Below are positions 1-9,356 of a stretch of DNA of 64,000 nucleotides, piece after piece. The stretch is from Gemmatimonadota bacterium (GTDB taxonomy: Bacteria > Gemmatimonadota > Gemmatimonadetes > Longimicrobiales > Gaopeijiaceae). Each line of letters begins with the position of its first letter. Position 1 is the stretch's first letter. Where the stretch lies: assembly GCA_028873815.1 (NCBI GenBank), contig JAPPNN010000035.1, positions 1 through 64,000 on the forward strand. Reading direction: 5' to 3'. The notes under the pieces were generated by a model, which was not told where the DNA came from, made no database searches, and worked only from the letters and a program-made list of their open reading frames with translations. The position numbers and the translations under genes are program-made.

Positions 1-2
1 CT

Positions 3-21
3 CACCTCTCGCGCCTCTCCT
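3..21 (-). other. Possible ribosome binding site and start of the next minus-strand gene, cut by the window edge
   Basis: Just downstream of the ispE stop on the minus strand there is a purine-rich AGGAGAGG followed after eight bases by GTG (codon at 5..3). This looks like the Shine-Dalgarno sequence and start of a further gene in the same run. Only the first codon is inside the window, so nothing can be said about the product. Confidence 0.2.
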
Positions 22-30
22 GGTTCAGGC

Positions 31-1011
31 TCATCTCCGTATTGGAAAAGACTTTCCCCGCGCGGCCGCCTGCCCGGCACGGGGCATCGCTTCCAGCGTC
101 GGTGCCGTGAACGACGCCACCACGCCCGGGATCGTCTCCGCCCGGCGGGCCGCATGACGGGCACGGCCGGGATCGGCGAAAGCCCCGAAGATCGCCGATC
201 CGCTTCCGGTCATGCGAGCGACCAGCGCGCCCTCCCCCTCCAGGAGTGCCCGCGCTTCAGCGAGAACGGGGAAGCGCGCAAACGCACCGGGCTCGAAGTC
301 GTTGGCCTGGAGAGCGGCGATGTCCTCCCATGCCCCCTCGGCGAGACCCCGCAGGCGCCTCGGAGCAGCCGGGAGGGACAGGTTGCGCGCGACTTCACGG
401 TAGGCATCGGCCGTTGAAATCCGGTCCCCCGGTATGATGATGGCCAGCGTGGCGGCGGGTGGAGGCGGTCGGGTCAGCAGGCGGTCTCCCCTGCCCCATG
501 CGAGCGCCGTCGGCGAGCCGGTGCAGAAGAAGGGCACGTCCGCTCCGATCGTGCCCCCGATTTCAAGGAGTTGGTCGGGCTCGAGCGGACGGCCGTGCAG
601 AGTGTTGAGCGCCACAAGAGTCCCGGCGGCGTCGGTGGAGGCCCCGCCGAGACCCGTGCCGGCGGGGATCGACTTGGTCAGGACGAGCGAGACCGCCGGT
701 GCGATCCGCGTGGCGCCATAGAACGCATGAGCCGCTGTCATGACGGTGTTGTCGTCCCGCCCCCGCAGTTCGGACACGATGTCGCCGAGGCCGGCCCCCG
801 TCTCTCCCGGCACGACGTGCAGCGCAATTCCGGGAGCTCCCGCCTGCGCCTCGATGCGATCGTACAGGCCGATCGCCTGGAACAGCGTCTCGATCTGATG
901 GTACCCGGTGTCCTCCCTCGCCAGGACGCACAGGAAGAGGTTCACCTTGGCCGGACAGGGGATCGAAACGCGGATCCGGGCGCCATCCTCGACCGACGGG
1001 TGCCGGGTCAC
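31..1011 (-). CDS. ispE: 4-diphosphocytidyl-2-C-methyl-D-erythritol kinase IspE
   Basis: IspE phosphorylates the 2-hydroxyl of CDP-methylerythritol with ATP, the fourth step of the cytosolic MEP isoprenoid pathway. The 326-residue protein is slightly longer than usual because of its C-terminal tail. Visible GHMP-kinase marks are PAKVNLFL near residue 20 with the catalytic-region lysine, the ATP-binding loop GTGLGGASTDAA near residue 118, GADVPFF, and a C-terminal MTGSGSAIFGAF. The ORF track merges this gene with upstream sequence into a 700-residue frame. I place the start at a GTG whose bases overlap the stop of the upstream membrane-protein gene (GTGA), leaving a normal IspE N-terminus and implying translational coupling. 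Confidence 0.95.
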   Translation of the reverse strand: MTRHPSVEDGARIRVSIPCPAKVNLFLCVLAREDTGYHQIETLFQAIGLYDRIEAQAGAPGIALHVVPGETGAGLGDIVSELRGRDDNTVMTAAHAFYGATRIAPAVSLVLTKSIPAGTGLGGASTDAAGTLVALNTLHGRPLEPDQLLEIGGTIGADVPFFCTGSPTALAWGRGDRLLTRPPPPAATLAIIIPGDRISTADAYREVARNLSLPAAPRRLRGLAEGAWEDIAALQANDFEPGAFARFPVLAEARALLEGEGALVARMTGSGSAIFGAFADPGRARHAARRAETIPGVVASFTAPTLEAMPRAGQAAARGKSFPIRR

Positions 1012-2078
1012 CGGGGCGTTCCCCCGGCCGCGCCCACCTCCGGGGAGGCTCCGCTGGGCGATGCGCCCGCGGGACCCTCGCCGCGCCGGGTGAAGTCCCT
1101 GAAGGTGATGCCGATTCGCCGGGCGTACCACAGTCCGGCCAGGGTAATGGGGAAGAAGTTGACGAAATGCCATCCAACCGCGAAGCCGAGCGCGGCCTCT
1201 TCGGCGACGGCGTAGACCTCGACGAGCGCGACCGATGCCCCGAGTTGAAAGGTGCCGAGGTATCCGGGCGGGGCGGGCACCGCCACCGCAACAGCAATGG
1301 CCGCGTTCGTAAACAGGGCGGCGGCGAAGGGTAGATCGATGCCGAAGGCCGCAAACCCGATCCAGAACGAAAGCGACTGGATGATCCACACGGCGAAGCT
1401 CCACAACAGGGCCGGGACGATATGGCGCCAGCCCCGCATCGAAGCCAACCCGGCCACGATTCCCTGGAAGATCTCGTCGAAGCCGGCCGCCAGGCGGTGC
1501 GGCAGAATGCGCGTGGCGACGGCCCTGCAGAGACCCACGCTCCTCGTCGGAAACGCGACGACCGCCAGGGCGCCCACCAGGACAAGCCCGAGAACCAGCG
1601 TCACGCCCTGAATCCCGGCGACGAGCACTTCGGGCAGCGATTCGGCGGGGAAGGTGGCGCTCAGGACCGCGATCACCAGCAGCGCGAACACGGCCACGCC
1701 GTCGAGCAGTCGTTCGACGATGAGGGTGGCAAAGGCGGTGGCCGTGGACACCGGCTCCAGCCGACTGTAGGCGTACGCCCGCCCGAGCTCGCCGACCCGC
1801 CCCGACGGCAGAAGATTGTTCGCCATGAAGCCCACGCAGACCGCCGCGAAACGCGACCGGTAGGGGCTGTGGGGCTGTGCGGGAGCGAGCAGGAAGCGCC
1901 AGCGCGCCGCGCGGGCCGCGAAGCCGCCCATGGCCACCACGCAGGTCGCGAGGAGTTGGAACGGATTGGCGGAACGGATCGTGGCCCACACCTCCCCGAG
2001 GTCGGCGTCGCGAAACAGCCACCAGAGCAGGACCGCCACAACGGCCAGTCCCAGCAGCGTCTTCCAGTTCGGGCGCAT
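1008..2078 (-). CDS. UPF0104 / lysylphosphatidylglycerol synthase TM-domain membrane protein
   Basis: This is a 356-residue polytopic inner-membrane protein of the UPF0104 type, related to the N-terminal membrane half of MprF. Hydrophobic segments begin at residue 6 and recur along the chain (for example around LATCVVAMGGFAARAAR and VVAFALL-like stretches), with conserved-looking arginine-containing turns such as NNLLPSGRVGELGRAY. There is no C-terminal aminoacyl-transfer domain, so a true lysyl-PG synthase is unlikely; lipid flipping or translocation is only an inference. The chosen ATG (MRPNWKTLL) lies 11 bases after the pdxJ stop. An upstream ATG would add 12 residues and overlap pdxJ. The gene overlaps ispE by four bases. 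Confidence 0.8.
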   Translation of the reverse strand: MRPNWKTLLGLAVVAVLLWWLFRDADLGEVWATIRSANPFQLLATCVVAMGGFAARAARWRFLLAPAQPHSPYRSRFAAVCVGFMANNLLPSGRVGELGRAYAYSRLEPVSTATAFATLIVERLLDGVAVFALLVIAVLSATFPAESLPEVLVAGIQGVTLVLGLVLVGALAVVAFPTRSVGLCRAVATRILPHRLAAGFDEIFQGIVAGLASMRGWRHIVPALLWSFAVWIIQSLSFWIGFAAFGIDLPFAAALFTNAAIAVAVAVPAPPGYLGTFQLGASVALVEVYAVAEEAALGFAVGWHFVNFFPITLAGLWYARRIGITFRDFTRRGEGPAGASPSGASPEVGAAGGTPR

Positions 2079-2089
2079 GGATCGGGCTG

Positions 2090-2860
2090 CTAGAATCCCT
2101 TCGGCGGAACCCACGCGCCCGGGCTTGGCACACGGTCCGGCGCCCCGAGTACGATCGCCTTCATCTCCCGGACGGCGCGCTCGAGTCCCACCAGCACCGC
2201 ACGGGAAACCACGCTGTGACCGATGTTCAGCTCTTCGATATGCGGCAGGGCCGCCACCGGCACGACGTTTTCGTAGGTCAGGCCGTGCCCGGCGTGGATC
2301 GCCAGCCCGAGACCGTGGCCAAGCTCGGCCGCAGTGGCCAGGCGGGCGAGTTCGGCCGCCCTTTCGGCGTCGCGGCCGGCGTTGGCGTACTCTCCGGTGT
2401 GAAGCTCGACGGCGTGGGCCCCCAGCCCCGCCGAGTGCTCCAGAGCGTCCGGATCCGGATCGATGAAGAGAGATGTGCGGGTCCCGGCGGCCTCGAGGCG
2501 CCGCAGCGCGGCGGCCACGCCATCTCGAACCGAGGCCGACGCCAGGTTCAGACCGCCCTCCGTGGTTACCTCCTCGCGCTTTTCGGGCACCAGCGTCGCC
2601 TGCATCGGAGCAAGCTCCACCGCGATGTCGACCACCGGATCGGCGGCCGCAAGTTCGAAGTTGATGCCGGTTCGCACGGTTTCGGCCAGAAGCCGCACGT
2701 CGCGGTCGTTGATGTGGCGCCGGTCCTCACGCAGGTGGATGGTGATCCCGTCGGCCCCGCCGAGTTCGGCGAGAACGGCGGCGCGCACGGGATCGGGCTC
2801 GTCCGTTCGGCGTGCCTGACGGACCGTTGCGACGTGGTCGATGTTGATATAGAGCCTCAT
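2090..2860 (-). CDS. pdxJ: Pyridoxine 5'-phosphate synthase PdxJ
   Basis: PdxJ condenses 1-deoxy-xylulose-5-phosphate with 3-amino-2-oxopropyl phosphate to make pyridoxine 5'-phosphate in the DXP-dependent vitamin B6 pathway. The 256-residue TIM-barrel protein starts with [17 protein letters not shown], contains HLREDRRHI near residue 50, and ends with the expected GHSVVSRAV phosphate-binding region near the C-terminus. The ORF track begins 36 residues too early. The true ATG has GGAGG eight bases upstream and overlaps the hflX stop as ATGA. The usual partner acpS is not next to it. The isoprenoid gene two positions downstream also uses a pathway fed by 1-deoxy-xylulose-5-phosphate. Confidence 0.96.
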   Translation of the reverse strand: MRLYINIDHVATVRQARRTDEPDPVRAAVLAELGGADGITIHLREDRRHINDRDVRLLAETVRTGINFELAAADPVVDIAVELAPMQATLVPEKREEVTTEGGLNLASASVRDGVAAALRRLEAAGTRTSLFIDPDPDALEHSAGLGAHAVELHTGEYANAGRDAERAAELARLATAAELGHGLGLAIHAGHGLTYENVVPVAALPHIEELNIGHSVVSRAVLVGLERAVREMKAIVLGAPDRVPSPGAWVPPKGF

Positions 2861-4158
2861 TGCGGGAATCCTCCGTGCGATTGATGTGCCTTGACGCGCA
2901 CCCCGTCGGTGGATCGGAGCCGGCCGATGAGCGCCGGCGGTGCGTTCGCGACAACCCGCACGACGCACCCGTCCTGACTGCGTGACAGCACTTCGCCCTC
3001 GTGATACAACGCGGCCAGGGTCCTGCCCTCTCCGGCGGGCATTTCCACGTCCACGGTCTGCATTCGCGCCCGGATCCTGGCCCGGAGCTCACGGCGGAGC
3101 GGCTCCAGGGTGGCGGGTCTGACCGCGGACGCGAACAGCGCACACCGGCTGTCGGGAGCGTTGACGCGCTTGCGCAGAGCCAGCAGGTCGTCGCTCCCGA
3201 GCAGGTCGATCTTGTTGAACACCACGATGCGCGGACGCTGGCGCAGGTCGAGCTCCTCCAGAACGTCACGCACAACCTGCCTCTGGCCGTCCATGTGGGG
3301 ATGCGAGGCGTCGATGACATGGAGCAGCACGTCCGCCTCGGCGGCTTCCTCCAGGGTCGACCGGAAGGACGCGATCAGATGATGGGGGAGCTTGCGTATG
3401 AACCCCACCGTATCGGTGACCAGAACCTCGTGCCCTTCGCCGACATCGACGAGGCGCGTGGATGCGTCCAGCGTAGCGAAGAGCCTGTCCTCGACCCGCT
3501 GCTTCGAACCGGACAGCGCTTGCAGCAGGGAGGACTTCCCCGCGTTCGTGTACCCGACCAGCGCGGCCCGGAAGCTCCCCTCCCGCCGCTTTCGCCGTAC
3601 GGCCTCGGCGCGCGCCACCCCGCGCAACTTGCGGCGGAGTTCGGCAATCCGGGTACCGATCAGCCTGCGGTCGGTTTCCAGCTGCGTCTCGCCGGGACCG
3701 CGCAGTCCGATCCCGCCGCGGATGCGGGAGAGGTGAATCCACATCCGGCGGAGCCTGGGCAGGAGATACTGCAACTGGGCCAGCTCCACCTGCATGCGTG
3801 CCTCGTGTGTCCTGGCCCGGGTCGCGAAGATGTCGAGGATGAGCTCGGCGCGATCCATGACCCGGACACCGCACAACTCCTCCAGGTTCTTGCCCTGGGC
3901 GGGCGTCAGTTCATCGTCGAAGATGATCAGATTGGCGTCCTGCTCGCGAACCAGCTCCGACAGTTCGGCGGCCTTGCCCCGTCCGAGGTAGTAGCGTGCT
4001 CCGGGCGCCCGGCGGCGCTGTACGAGTTCGCCCACGATCACGCCACCGGCCGTGTCGGTCAGCCTTCCCAGTTCGGCGAGATGCTCCCTCGCGTTCTCAG
4101 CGCATTCGGTGTCTCCGGGCGTCCCCACGAGGATCGCGCGGTCGACGGGCGTCCGCAT
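2857..4158 (-). CDS. hflX: Ribosome-associated GTPase HflX
   Basis: HflX is a GTPase that binds the 50S subunit and splits stalled or stress-inactivated ribosomes. The 433-residue protein has the HflX N-terminal domain (residues 1-180, with [12 protein letters not shown] just before the G domain) followed by the GTPase domain: G1 [14 protein letters not shown] near residue 205, G3 [17 protein letters not shown] near residue 250, and G4 NKIDLL near residue 317. Its length and domain order are normal. It starts 27 bases after the rarA stop and is coupled to pdxJ by an ATGA overlap. No hfq is adjacent. Confidence 0.96.
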   Translation of the reverse strand: MRTPVDRAILVGTPGDTECAENAREHLAELGRLTDTAGGVIVGELVQRRRAPGARYYLGRGKAAELSELVREQDANLIIFDDELTPAQGKNLEELCGVRVMDRAELILDIFATRARTHEARMQVELAQLQYLLPRLRRMWIHLSRIRGGIGLRGPGETQLETDRRLIGTRIAELRRKLRGVARAEAVRRKRREGSFRAALVGYTNAGKSSLLQALSGSKQRVEDRLFATLDASTRLVDVGEGHEVLVTDTVGFIRKLPHHLIASFRSTLEEAAEADVLLHVIDASHPHMDGQRQVVRDVLEELDLRQRPRIVVFNKIDLLGSDDLLALRKRVNAPDSRCALFASAVRPATLEPLRRELRARIRARMQTVDVEMPAGEGRTLAALYHEGEVLSRSQDGCVVRVVANAPPALIGRLRSTDGVRVKAHQSHGGFPQ

Positions 4159-4185
4159 GTCCAGCAGTTGGGTTGGAATCGGTCG

Positions 4186-5553
4186 CTATCTCCTCTTTTT
4201 CCGCCATTCGGCAAGCCGCCTGTCCAGGTCGGCTTCCCAACCCTTGTCACCGGGGTTGTAGAACCGCTCGCCAATCAGACCCTCCGGCAGGTATTGCTGA
4301 CGAGACACGCCGCCCGGCTGTTCCGGATCGTAAAGATACCCTTCTCCGTGGCCAAGGTCCTTCATGAGCCTGGTGGGGGCGTTGCGCAGGTGCATCGGCA
4401 CGGCCTCGCCCGGCGTCTCCCGCGCACGCGACAGCGCCCGGCCCCATCCCTTGTAGAGCCGGTTGGACTTCGGACTGCCGGCCAGGTAGACGGTGGCCTG
4501 GGCGAGGGCCAGCTCCCCCTCCGGCGAGCCCAGAAACCGGTACGCGTCGCGGCAAGCCATCGCCACGGCAAGTGCAGAGGGATTGGCGAGACCGATGTCC
4601 TCGCTGGCCATCCGCACCAGTCGCCGGGCGATGTACAGTGGATCCTCGCCGGCATCGAGCATCCGTCCCAGCCAGTAGAGCGCGGCGTCCGGATCCCCGC
4701 CTCGCACCGATTTGTGAAGCGCCGAGATGTGATCGTAGTGCTGGTCCCCGGACTTGTCGTAGACCGCGAAGCGGTGTTGTATCGCGGCCTCGACGGCCTC
4801 CGTGGACAGCGTGCCGCCCGTCCCGCAGGCCACCGCCGCGCGCTCAAGGATGCCCAGGGCGCGCCTTGCATCGCCGTCCGCAACGTCGGCGATGCGCCGG
4901 ACGACTTCTTCGGACACCACGAGCTCCGCCGCGCCGAGCCCCCGCTCCCGGTCGTCGAGGGCGTCGTGAAGGACGTGCGCGAGCTCATCCCGCGACAGCG
5001 GGCCGAGTACCACGACCGGTGCCCGGGAGAGGAGGGGCCGAACCACTTCGAAACTCGGATTCTCGGTCGTGGCCCCGATCAGGGTGACGACGCCCGCTTC
5101 GACCACCGGAAGGAACGCGTCCTGCTGAGCCTTGTTGAACCGGTGGATCTCGTCGCAGAAGAGGATTGTCGCGCGGCCGCTCGCCGAGCGTCGGGCGCGT
5201 GCCTCGGCAATGATCTCGCGTACCCGCGCGACGCCCTCGGTCACCGCACTGAAGGACACGAATGCGGCTTCGGCGGACGCCGCGACCAGTCTCGCCAGCG
5301 TCGTCTTTCCCGAGCCTGGCGGACCCCAGAGGATGAAGCTGCCGATCTGCCCGCTGTCGATCATGATCCGGATCGAACCCCCCGGCCCGACGACCGCCTC
5401 CTGGCCGCGGAACTCGGCCAGCGTGCGTGGCCGCATGCGCGAAGCCAGCGGCGCAGATCGGCCCGCCTCGGCTCGACCGGTGTCGTCCGGCTGCCCACCC
5501 GGCACGCGCCCGGGGGTCGAAGCGTCCGGAAAAAGATCGAACGTCTTGCCCAT
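4186..5553 (-). CDS. rarA: Replication-associated recombination protein A (MgsA/RarA AAA+ ATPase)
   Basis: RarA is a clamp-loader-like AAA+ ATPase that works at stalled replication forks. The 455-residue protein carries a short N-terminal region with a possible clamp or SSB contact (TFDLFPD), Walker [10 protein letters not shown] near residue 70, Walker [11 protein letters not shown] near residue 125, sensor 1 [10 protein letters not shown], and the C-terminal tetramerisation region ending in [14 protein letters not shown]. The track ORF starts about 100 residues too early because the frame stays open upstream. The ATG used here shares its A with the TGA of cca (TGATG), which fits the coupled arrangement of this run. 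Confidence 0.95.
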   Translation of the reverse strand: MGKTFDLFPDASTPGRVPGGQPDDTGRAEAGRSAPLASRMRPRTLAEFRGQEAVVGPGGSIRIMIDSGQIGSFILWGPPGSGKTTLARLVAASAEAAFVSFSAVTEGVARVREIIAEARARRSASGRATILFCDEIHRFNKAQQDAFLPVVEAGVVTLIGATTENPSFEVVRPLLSRAPVVVLGPLSRDELAHVLHDALDDRERGLGAAELVVSEEVVRRIADVADGDARRALGILERAAVACGTGGTLSTEAVEAAIQHRFAVYDKSGDQHYDHISALHKSVRGGDPDAALYWLGRMLDAGEDPLYIARRLVRMASEDIGLANPSALAVAMACRDAYRFLGSPEGELALAQATVYLAGSPKSNRLYKGWGRALSRARETPGEAVPMHLRNAPTRLMKDLGHGEGYLYDPEQPGGVSRQQYLPEGLIGERFYNPGDKGWEADLDRRLAEWRKKRR

Positions 5554-6806
5554 CAGGCGCCTCCGGCCGGCCCCAGGCGTTCTGCCATCTCGATCAGCCT
5601 CGCGCGATCGTTCGGCACGGAGTCCTCCCACACCGCCTCCAGCAGGCGGCGCAGCACCCTCCCAATGTCGGGACCCGGCCTCCAGCCCAGGGCGACAAGG
5701 TCCCGTCCGGCGACGGCCAACTCCCGAGTCGACAGAGGTACCGCCTGGTCGACATCTCGTTCGATGGCAGCGATTGCAAGTTCGGCCCCCGCCTCCCGGT
5801 CCGCGCCGGCGCGCCACACCCGGAAGACGTGGCGAAGCGCCGCTTTGCCCGTTTGGGCCATCCATCGCCTCCGAGCCGCGGCGTCATCTGCCACCCCTTG
5901 TGGCGGTCGCAGCCCTCCACTGAACGTCGACCGAATCCGCTCCACATCGCTGTTGGAGAAGCGGAGGCGCACCAGCAGGCTGGACACCGCCGGCAAGGGA
6001 GCGGCGACGCCCAGGCCATGGAGCAACAGCATGGCCAGGCGCTCGGCCGGATGGTCCCTCGGTACGGCGTCCACGGCGGCCAGGGCATCGTCGGCAAAAG
6101 GTCTGCCGATTTCCGGGAATACGTGCGCCATGGCCCCGCAACGCTGGTACAACTCCAGCGCCCGCGACGTACGCGGTCCGGCCAGAACCTTCATCAACTC
6201 CTCGCGTATGCGTTCGACCGAGAGCTTCGCTATCCCAGGTGCGGCTTCGATCATTCCCGCCCAAGTCTCGGGCTCGACTTCGAATCCCAGCGCTCCGGCA
6301 AAGCGCAACCCCCGGAGCACACGCAGATAGTCCTCGCGAAACCGCTCCGACGGGATGCCCACCGCCCGCAGCATCCCTCTTTCAAGATCGTTCTGGCCAC
6401 CGTGGGGGTCGTACAGCCTTCGCTCTCCGGGGTGCCAGGCCATGGCGTTCACGGTGAAATCCCGGCGTGCGAGGTCGTCCTGCAGGCTTTCCGCGAAGGC
6501 AACGACCGCCTTGCGCCCGTAGGTGATCACGTCGTGCCGGAAGGTGGTGACCTCGTACATGACACCGTCGCTGCCGAAGACTCCGACGGTCCCGTATTCC
6601 ATGCCCAGCGGCACCGTGCGGGGGAAGAGCCGCCGCACCTGTCCGGGGTGCGCGCGGGTCGCCAGATCCCAGTCCTCGCGCTCCCCCGGACTGCCACGGA
6701 CCGCATCCCTGACGGCACCTCCCACCGTCCACGTCTCGAACCCGGCGCTCTCCAGGTGGTCGACCATTTCGCAAACGGCGCGGGGAACCTCGATTCGCAT
6801 GCTCAT
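5553..6806 (-). CDS. cca: CCA tRNA nucleotidyltransferase / poly(A) polymerase family protein
   Basis: This family adds or repairs the 3' CCA of tRNA, or in some lineages adds poly(A) tails to RNA. The 417-residue protein has the class II nucleotidyltransferase head: GGAVRD near residue 29, the metal-binding pair EDWDLAT, RRDFTVNAMAWH near residue 113, and FREDYLRVLRGLRFAG, followed by a helical neck and body. No HD phosphohydrolase domain is visible. CCA-adding and A-adding or poly(A) enzymes cannot be separated by eye, so the symbol is tentative. It begins 61 bases after the SDR gene and couples to rarA. An alternative ATG lies two codons further in. Confidence 0.88.
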   Translation of the reverse strand: MSMRIEVPRAVCEMVDHLESAGFETWTVGGAVRDAVRGSPGEREDWDLATRAHPGQVRRLFPRTVPLGMEYGTVGVFGSDGVMYEVTTFRHDVITYGRKAVVAFAESLQDDLARRDFTVNAMAWHPGERRLYDPHGGQNDLERGMLRAVGIPSERFREDYLRVLRGLRFAGALGFEVEPETWAGMIEAAPGIAKLSVERIREELMKVLAGPRTSRALELYQRCGAMAHVFPEIGRPFADDALAAVDAVPRDHPAERLAMLLLHGLGVAAPLPAVSSLLVRLRFSNSDVERIRSTFSGGLRPPQGVADDAAARRRWMAQTGKAALRHVFRVWRAGADREAGAELAIAAIERDVDQAVPLSTRELAVAGRDLVALGWRPGPDIGRVLRRLLEAVWEDSVPNDRARLIEMAERLGPAGGA

Positions 6807-6867
6807 TCGCCCAGCCGGCTCTCGGTGCTCGGGCCGCTCTATCCACGGACCGTTGGAGTCCGGGAAC

Positions 6868-7635
6868 TCACCCGACGAGCACCGCTCCTCCGTTGACGTT
6901 CAGAATCTCGCCTGTAATGTGGCGCGCCAGCGGCGAGCACAGAAGCACGATCGGCCCGGCCACATCCTCTGCCGTTGCAACCCTGCCGATCGGAATGTCG
7001 GCCTCGATCCTGGCGCGGTCCTCACTGCCCAGCGCGTCCTGTGACATCTCGGTGTCGATCCAGCCGGGCGCCACCGCGTTGACCGTGATGGCCCTGCCGC
7101 CGACCTCCACGCAGAGCCCCTTCACCATCGAGATCATCGCGCCTTTCGTGGCGGCGTAGTCGGCGTGGTAGGCTTCACCGCGCTGTCCGGCGGTCGAACT
7201 CACCAGGATCACGCGTCCGTCGCTGCTCATGCGGCGGAGCGCCTCGCGCGTCGTGAAGAAGATCGAGTCGAGATTGACGGCGATCGTGCGTTGCCAGCGC
7301 GCATCGTCCATCTCTGCCAGGGGCACGTCAGCGACCGGCCAGATGCCGGCATTGCCGACAAAGATGTCGAGGCTGCCGAACTCGCGGTCCACCCGGCTGA
7401 AGAGGCGGTCCACGGCAGCGCGGTCGGCGAGGTCACCGCCTTCTGCCCAGCTGTTGACGCCCATTGCCCGGGCTTCGTTCACCACCCGGTCCGCTTCGGC
7501 ACTGCGGCTGTGGTATGAGATCCCCACGTCGGCGCCCGCCTCCGCAAGCAACCGGACCGTCGCGGCCCCGACTCCCCGTGAGCCGCCGGTTACCAGCGCC
7601 CGCTTCCCGGTCAATATCAAATCGAGTGCGTTCAA
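6868..7635 (-). CDS. Short-chain dehydrogenase/reductase (FabG-like)
   Basis: This is a classical NAD(P)-dependent SDR of 255 residues. It has the Rossmann motif TGGSRGVGAA near residue 13, NAGIW near residue 90, the catalytic serine in VSSTAGQRG, and YAATK carrying the catalytic tyrosine and lysine. The C-terminus keeps GEILNVNGG, typical of FabG and sugar or alcohol dehydrogenases. The substrate cannot be read from sequence. I place the start at TTG because it overlaps the upstream gmhA-like stop as TTGA; the track ORF runs 28 residues further back into that gene. Its position beside a sugar-phosphate isomerase suggests, but does not show, sugar metabolism. Confidence 0.88.
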   Translation of the reverse strand: MNALDLILTGKRALVTGGSRGVGAATVRLLAEAGADVGISYHSRSAEADRVVNEARAMGVNSWAEGGDLADRAAVDRLFSRVDREFGSLDIFVGNAGIWPVADVPLAEMDDARWQRTIAVNLDSIFFTTREALRRMSSDGRVILVSSTAGQRGEAYHADYAATKGAMISMVKGLCVEVGGRAITVNAVAPGWIDTEMSQDALGSEDRARIEADIPIGRVATAEDVAGPIVLLCSPLARHITGEILNVNGGAVLVG

Positions 7636-8258
7636 TCGCTCAACCGTCCTTCGGAATCCAACGCGTCTTCGGTGAGTTCGGCCACGTCGCCGAAAAGAGA
7701 TTCTTCCACATAACGGCAAACGATGTGCCCGATCGCAAGGTGCACCTCCTGTGCCCGGGAAACTCGCTCCGTCGGCAGGAGTACGGCAACGTCGACCAGG
7801 GATTTCAGTTGGCCGCCGCTACCCGCCAGAAGGCCGACGATGGTCATGCCCCTGTGCCTCGCCTGGGCGGTGGCCTTGACCAGGTTGGCCGAATCTCCGG
7901 ACGTCGAGTGAATGACCAGGAGATCGCCGGGTCTGCCCAACGCCGCGACCTGGCGCGCGAACACCTCGTCATACCCGCGGTCGTTGGCGCAGGCGGTCAG
8001 AACGGACGTGTCGGTCGTCAACGCCAGCGCAGGCAGCGCCGGCCTTGACCACGCCAGGCGCACCACGTACTCCGCGGCGAGATGCTGGGCGTCAGCCGCC
8101 GATCCCCCATTGCCACAGAACATCAGCTTGTTGCCACCGGCGATGGTTGCCAGCGCGCGCGTGGCGTATTCCGTGATTTCCGGGCGCAGCGTTTCCGCTA
8201 CAAGCCCGGCAACCGTCGCAAGTTCCGACAGACCGGAACGTATGCCCATGCTACCCAT
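7632..8258 (-). CDS. gmhA: SIS-domain phosphoheptose isomerase-like protein (GmhA/DiaA family)
   Basis: GmhA converts sedoheptulose 7-phosphate to D-glycero-D-manno-heptose 7-phosphate, the first step of the ADP/GDP-heptose pathways. DiaA, a homologue, instead binds DnaA. The 208-residue protein shows CGNGGSAADAQHLAAE near residue 47, the SIS motif IHSTSGDSANLVKA near residue 123, and HIVCRYVEESLF near the C-terminus, which fits GmhA-type enzymes. The ATG at 8258 has GGGAGG about eight bases upstream. It overlaps the PHP-phosphatase gene by eight bases and couples to the SDR. No other heptose genes are in the window, so the symbol is by similarity only. Confidence 0.8.
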   Translation of the reverse strand: MGSMGIRSGLSELATVAGLVAETLRPEITEYATRALATIAGGNKLMFCGNGGSAADAQHLAAEYVVRLAWSRPALPALALTTDTSVLTACANDRGYDEVFARQVAALGRPGDLLVIHSTSGDSANLVKATAQARHRGMTIVGLLAGSGGQLKSLVDVAVLLPTERVSRAQEVHLAIGHIVCRYVEESLFGDVAELTEDALDSEGRLSD

Positions 8259-9054
8259 CGACCCAACCTCCCATTTGATGCTTGAACGGCTCCGGGATCC
8301 GCAGCGGCGGCACCGCGTGCGGGGACTCCCCCCGGAACAGCCGCGCCGGGTTCTCCTGCGCCAGCAACCGCAGCTGTTCCTCGCAATCCCACTGCTTCAG
8401 CACCTCTACGCCTCGGCTCAAGTAGAAGGTGTACTCCGGGCGGCCGTGGAAATCGGAGGACAGATAGTCGAGCAAGCCCTCGCTCAACATCCTCATAATC
8501 CGAGCCGTCGGCCCTCGTCCGTACTGTCCTGCAAGGGAGCCGTAATTCCCCTGCAGCCAGGCGCCTGCTTCCTTCCAGGCACGCGCGGCAAGCAGCCCGC
8601 TGCCGAGTCCCCGGTAGCGCTCCGGGTGGGCGACCACCGGTACCCAGCCCGAGGCCACCAGCTTCCCCAGGATCTCGGGACCGTTGCCGGGTGCGCGGAA
8701 GCCGGGCCACTCCACGAGCACGAAGCGCGTGCCGCCGAGACGAGTTCTGCGATCGGACAGATCGGGATCCGGAATGTCCAGACGCACCTCGAGTCCACGG
8801 CGGAAGTCAAGTTGCGGGAAAGCTTCGCGTGCGGCGTCTCGTATCCTTCGCCAGCGCTCGTCGTGGTAGGCCATCAGGTCGCCCAACAGAGGTGAACCCA
8901 GCGAGGAAGCCAGGAAATGCGGGGTCGTGATGATCCGGACGACCCCCGCCCTGACCATTCGCTCCACGGAGTGCAGGGCGTCGGCCACGCTGCGCGAACC
9001 GTCGTCGACCCCCGGGACGAGATGGTTGTGAAAGTCCGAGTAGCCCCCGGTCAT
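8251..9054 (-). CDS. CpsB/YwqE-type PHP-domain tyrosine-protein phosphatase
   Basis: Proteins of this type are metal-dependent phosphatases that dephosphorylate tyrosine kinases controlling capsule or exopolysaccharide export. The 267-residue protein starts with the PHP motif DFHNHLVPGVDDGS near residue 7, continues with ITTPHFLASS near residue 43, a GLEVRLD metal-site segment, and HPERYRGL near residue 150. The chosen ATG has GGAAGGGGAG upstream and overlaps the preceding gene as ATGA; the track ORF starts 31 residues earlier. No tyrosine kinase or Wzx/Wzy gene is nearby, so its target is unknown. Confidence 0.83.
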   Translation of the reverse strand: MTGGYSDFHNHLVPGVDDGSRSVADALHSVERMVRAGVVRIITTPHFLASSLGSPLLGDLMAYHDERWRRIRDAAREAFPQLDFRRGLEVRLDIPDPDLSDRRTRLGGTRFVLVEWPGFRAPGNGPEILGKLVASGWVPVVAHPERYRGLGSGLLAARAWKEAGAWLQGNYGSLAGQYGRGPTARIMRMLSEGLLDYLSSDFHGRPEYTFYLSRGVEVLKQWDCEEQLRLLAQENPARLFRGESPHAVPPLRIPEPFKHQMGGWVDG

Positions 9055-9356
9055 CTCCCCTTCCCAGCGCCCCAGGCGCGCACCACCCGCTCGGCCACAT
9101 CCCGCAAAGTCCCAAGATCTTCCTCTTCCTCCACCGCCCAGAGACAAGCGTACGTGATGTACGCGTCCGCCGCCAGCAGAGCGTATGCGGCCCTGCGGTC
9201 ATGGTCATCGCCACACGCCGACAGCGCTTCTTCCGCGGCGTTGACAAGCGCAGCCAGGGAAACCGCGGCATCGGCGCGCAAGCCGAGCTGAAATGCGGCC
9301 GGCACCCTTCGCTCGCGCTGCGAAACCCACTCCGCAATGGTCATGGCACCGCTCAT
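9051..9356 (-). CDS. Unknown small alpha-helical protein between alaS and the PHP phosphatase
   Basis: I do not recognise this 101-residue protein. It is predicted by eye to be all helix, with many alanines and an acidic patch EEEEDLG near residue 77. It has two cysteines and no signal peptide, membrane segment or known motif. It is very likely real: its ATG overlaps the alaS stop as ATGA and its own TGA overlaps the ATG of the phosphatase gene the same way. It is therefore co-translated between the two and probably cytoplasmic. A small adaptor or regulatory subunit is possible, but that is a guess. Confidence 0.75.
   Translation of the reverse strand: MSGAMTIAEWVSQRERRVPAAFQLGLRADAAVSLAALVNAAEEALSACGDDHDRRAAYALLAADAYITYACLWAVEEEEDLGTLRDVAERVVRAWGAGKGR

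Noticed and set aside
31-2133. A 700-residue minus-strand ORF
   Set aside because: It reads through the UPF0104 and part of the pdxJ region in the wrong frame; only its last 326 codons (ispE) are real.
3001-6330. A 1109-residue plus-strand ORF opposite hflX, rarA and cca
   Set aside because: It is an antisense shadow of three strong conserved genes; its protein has no recognisable motif and a composition typical of GC-rich shadows.
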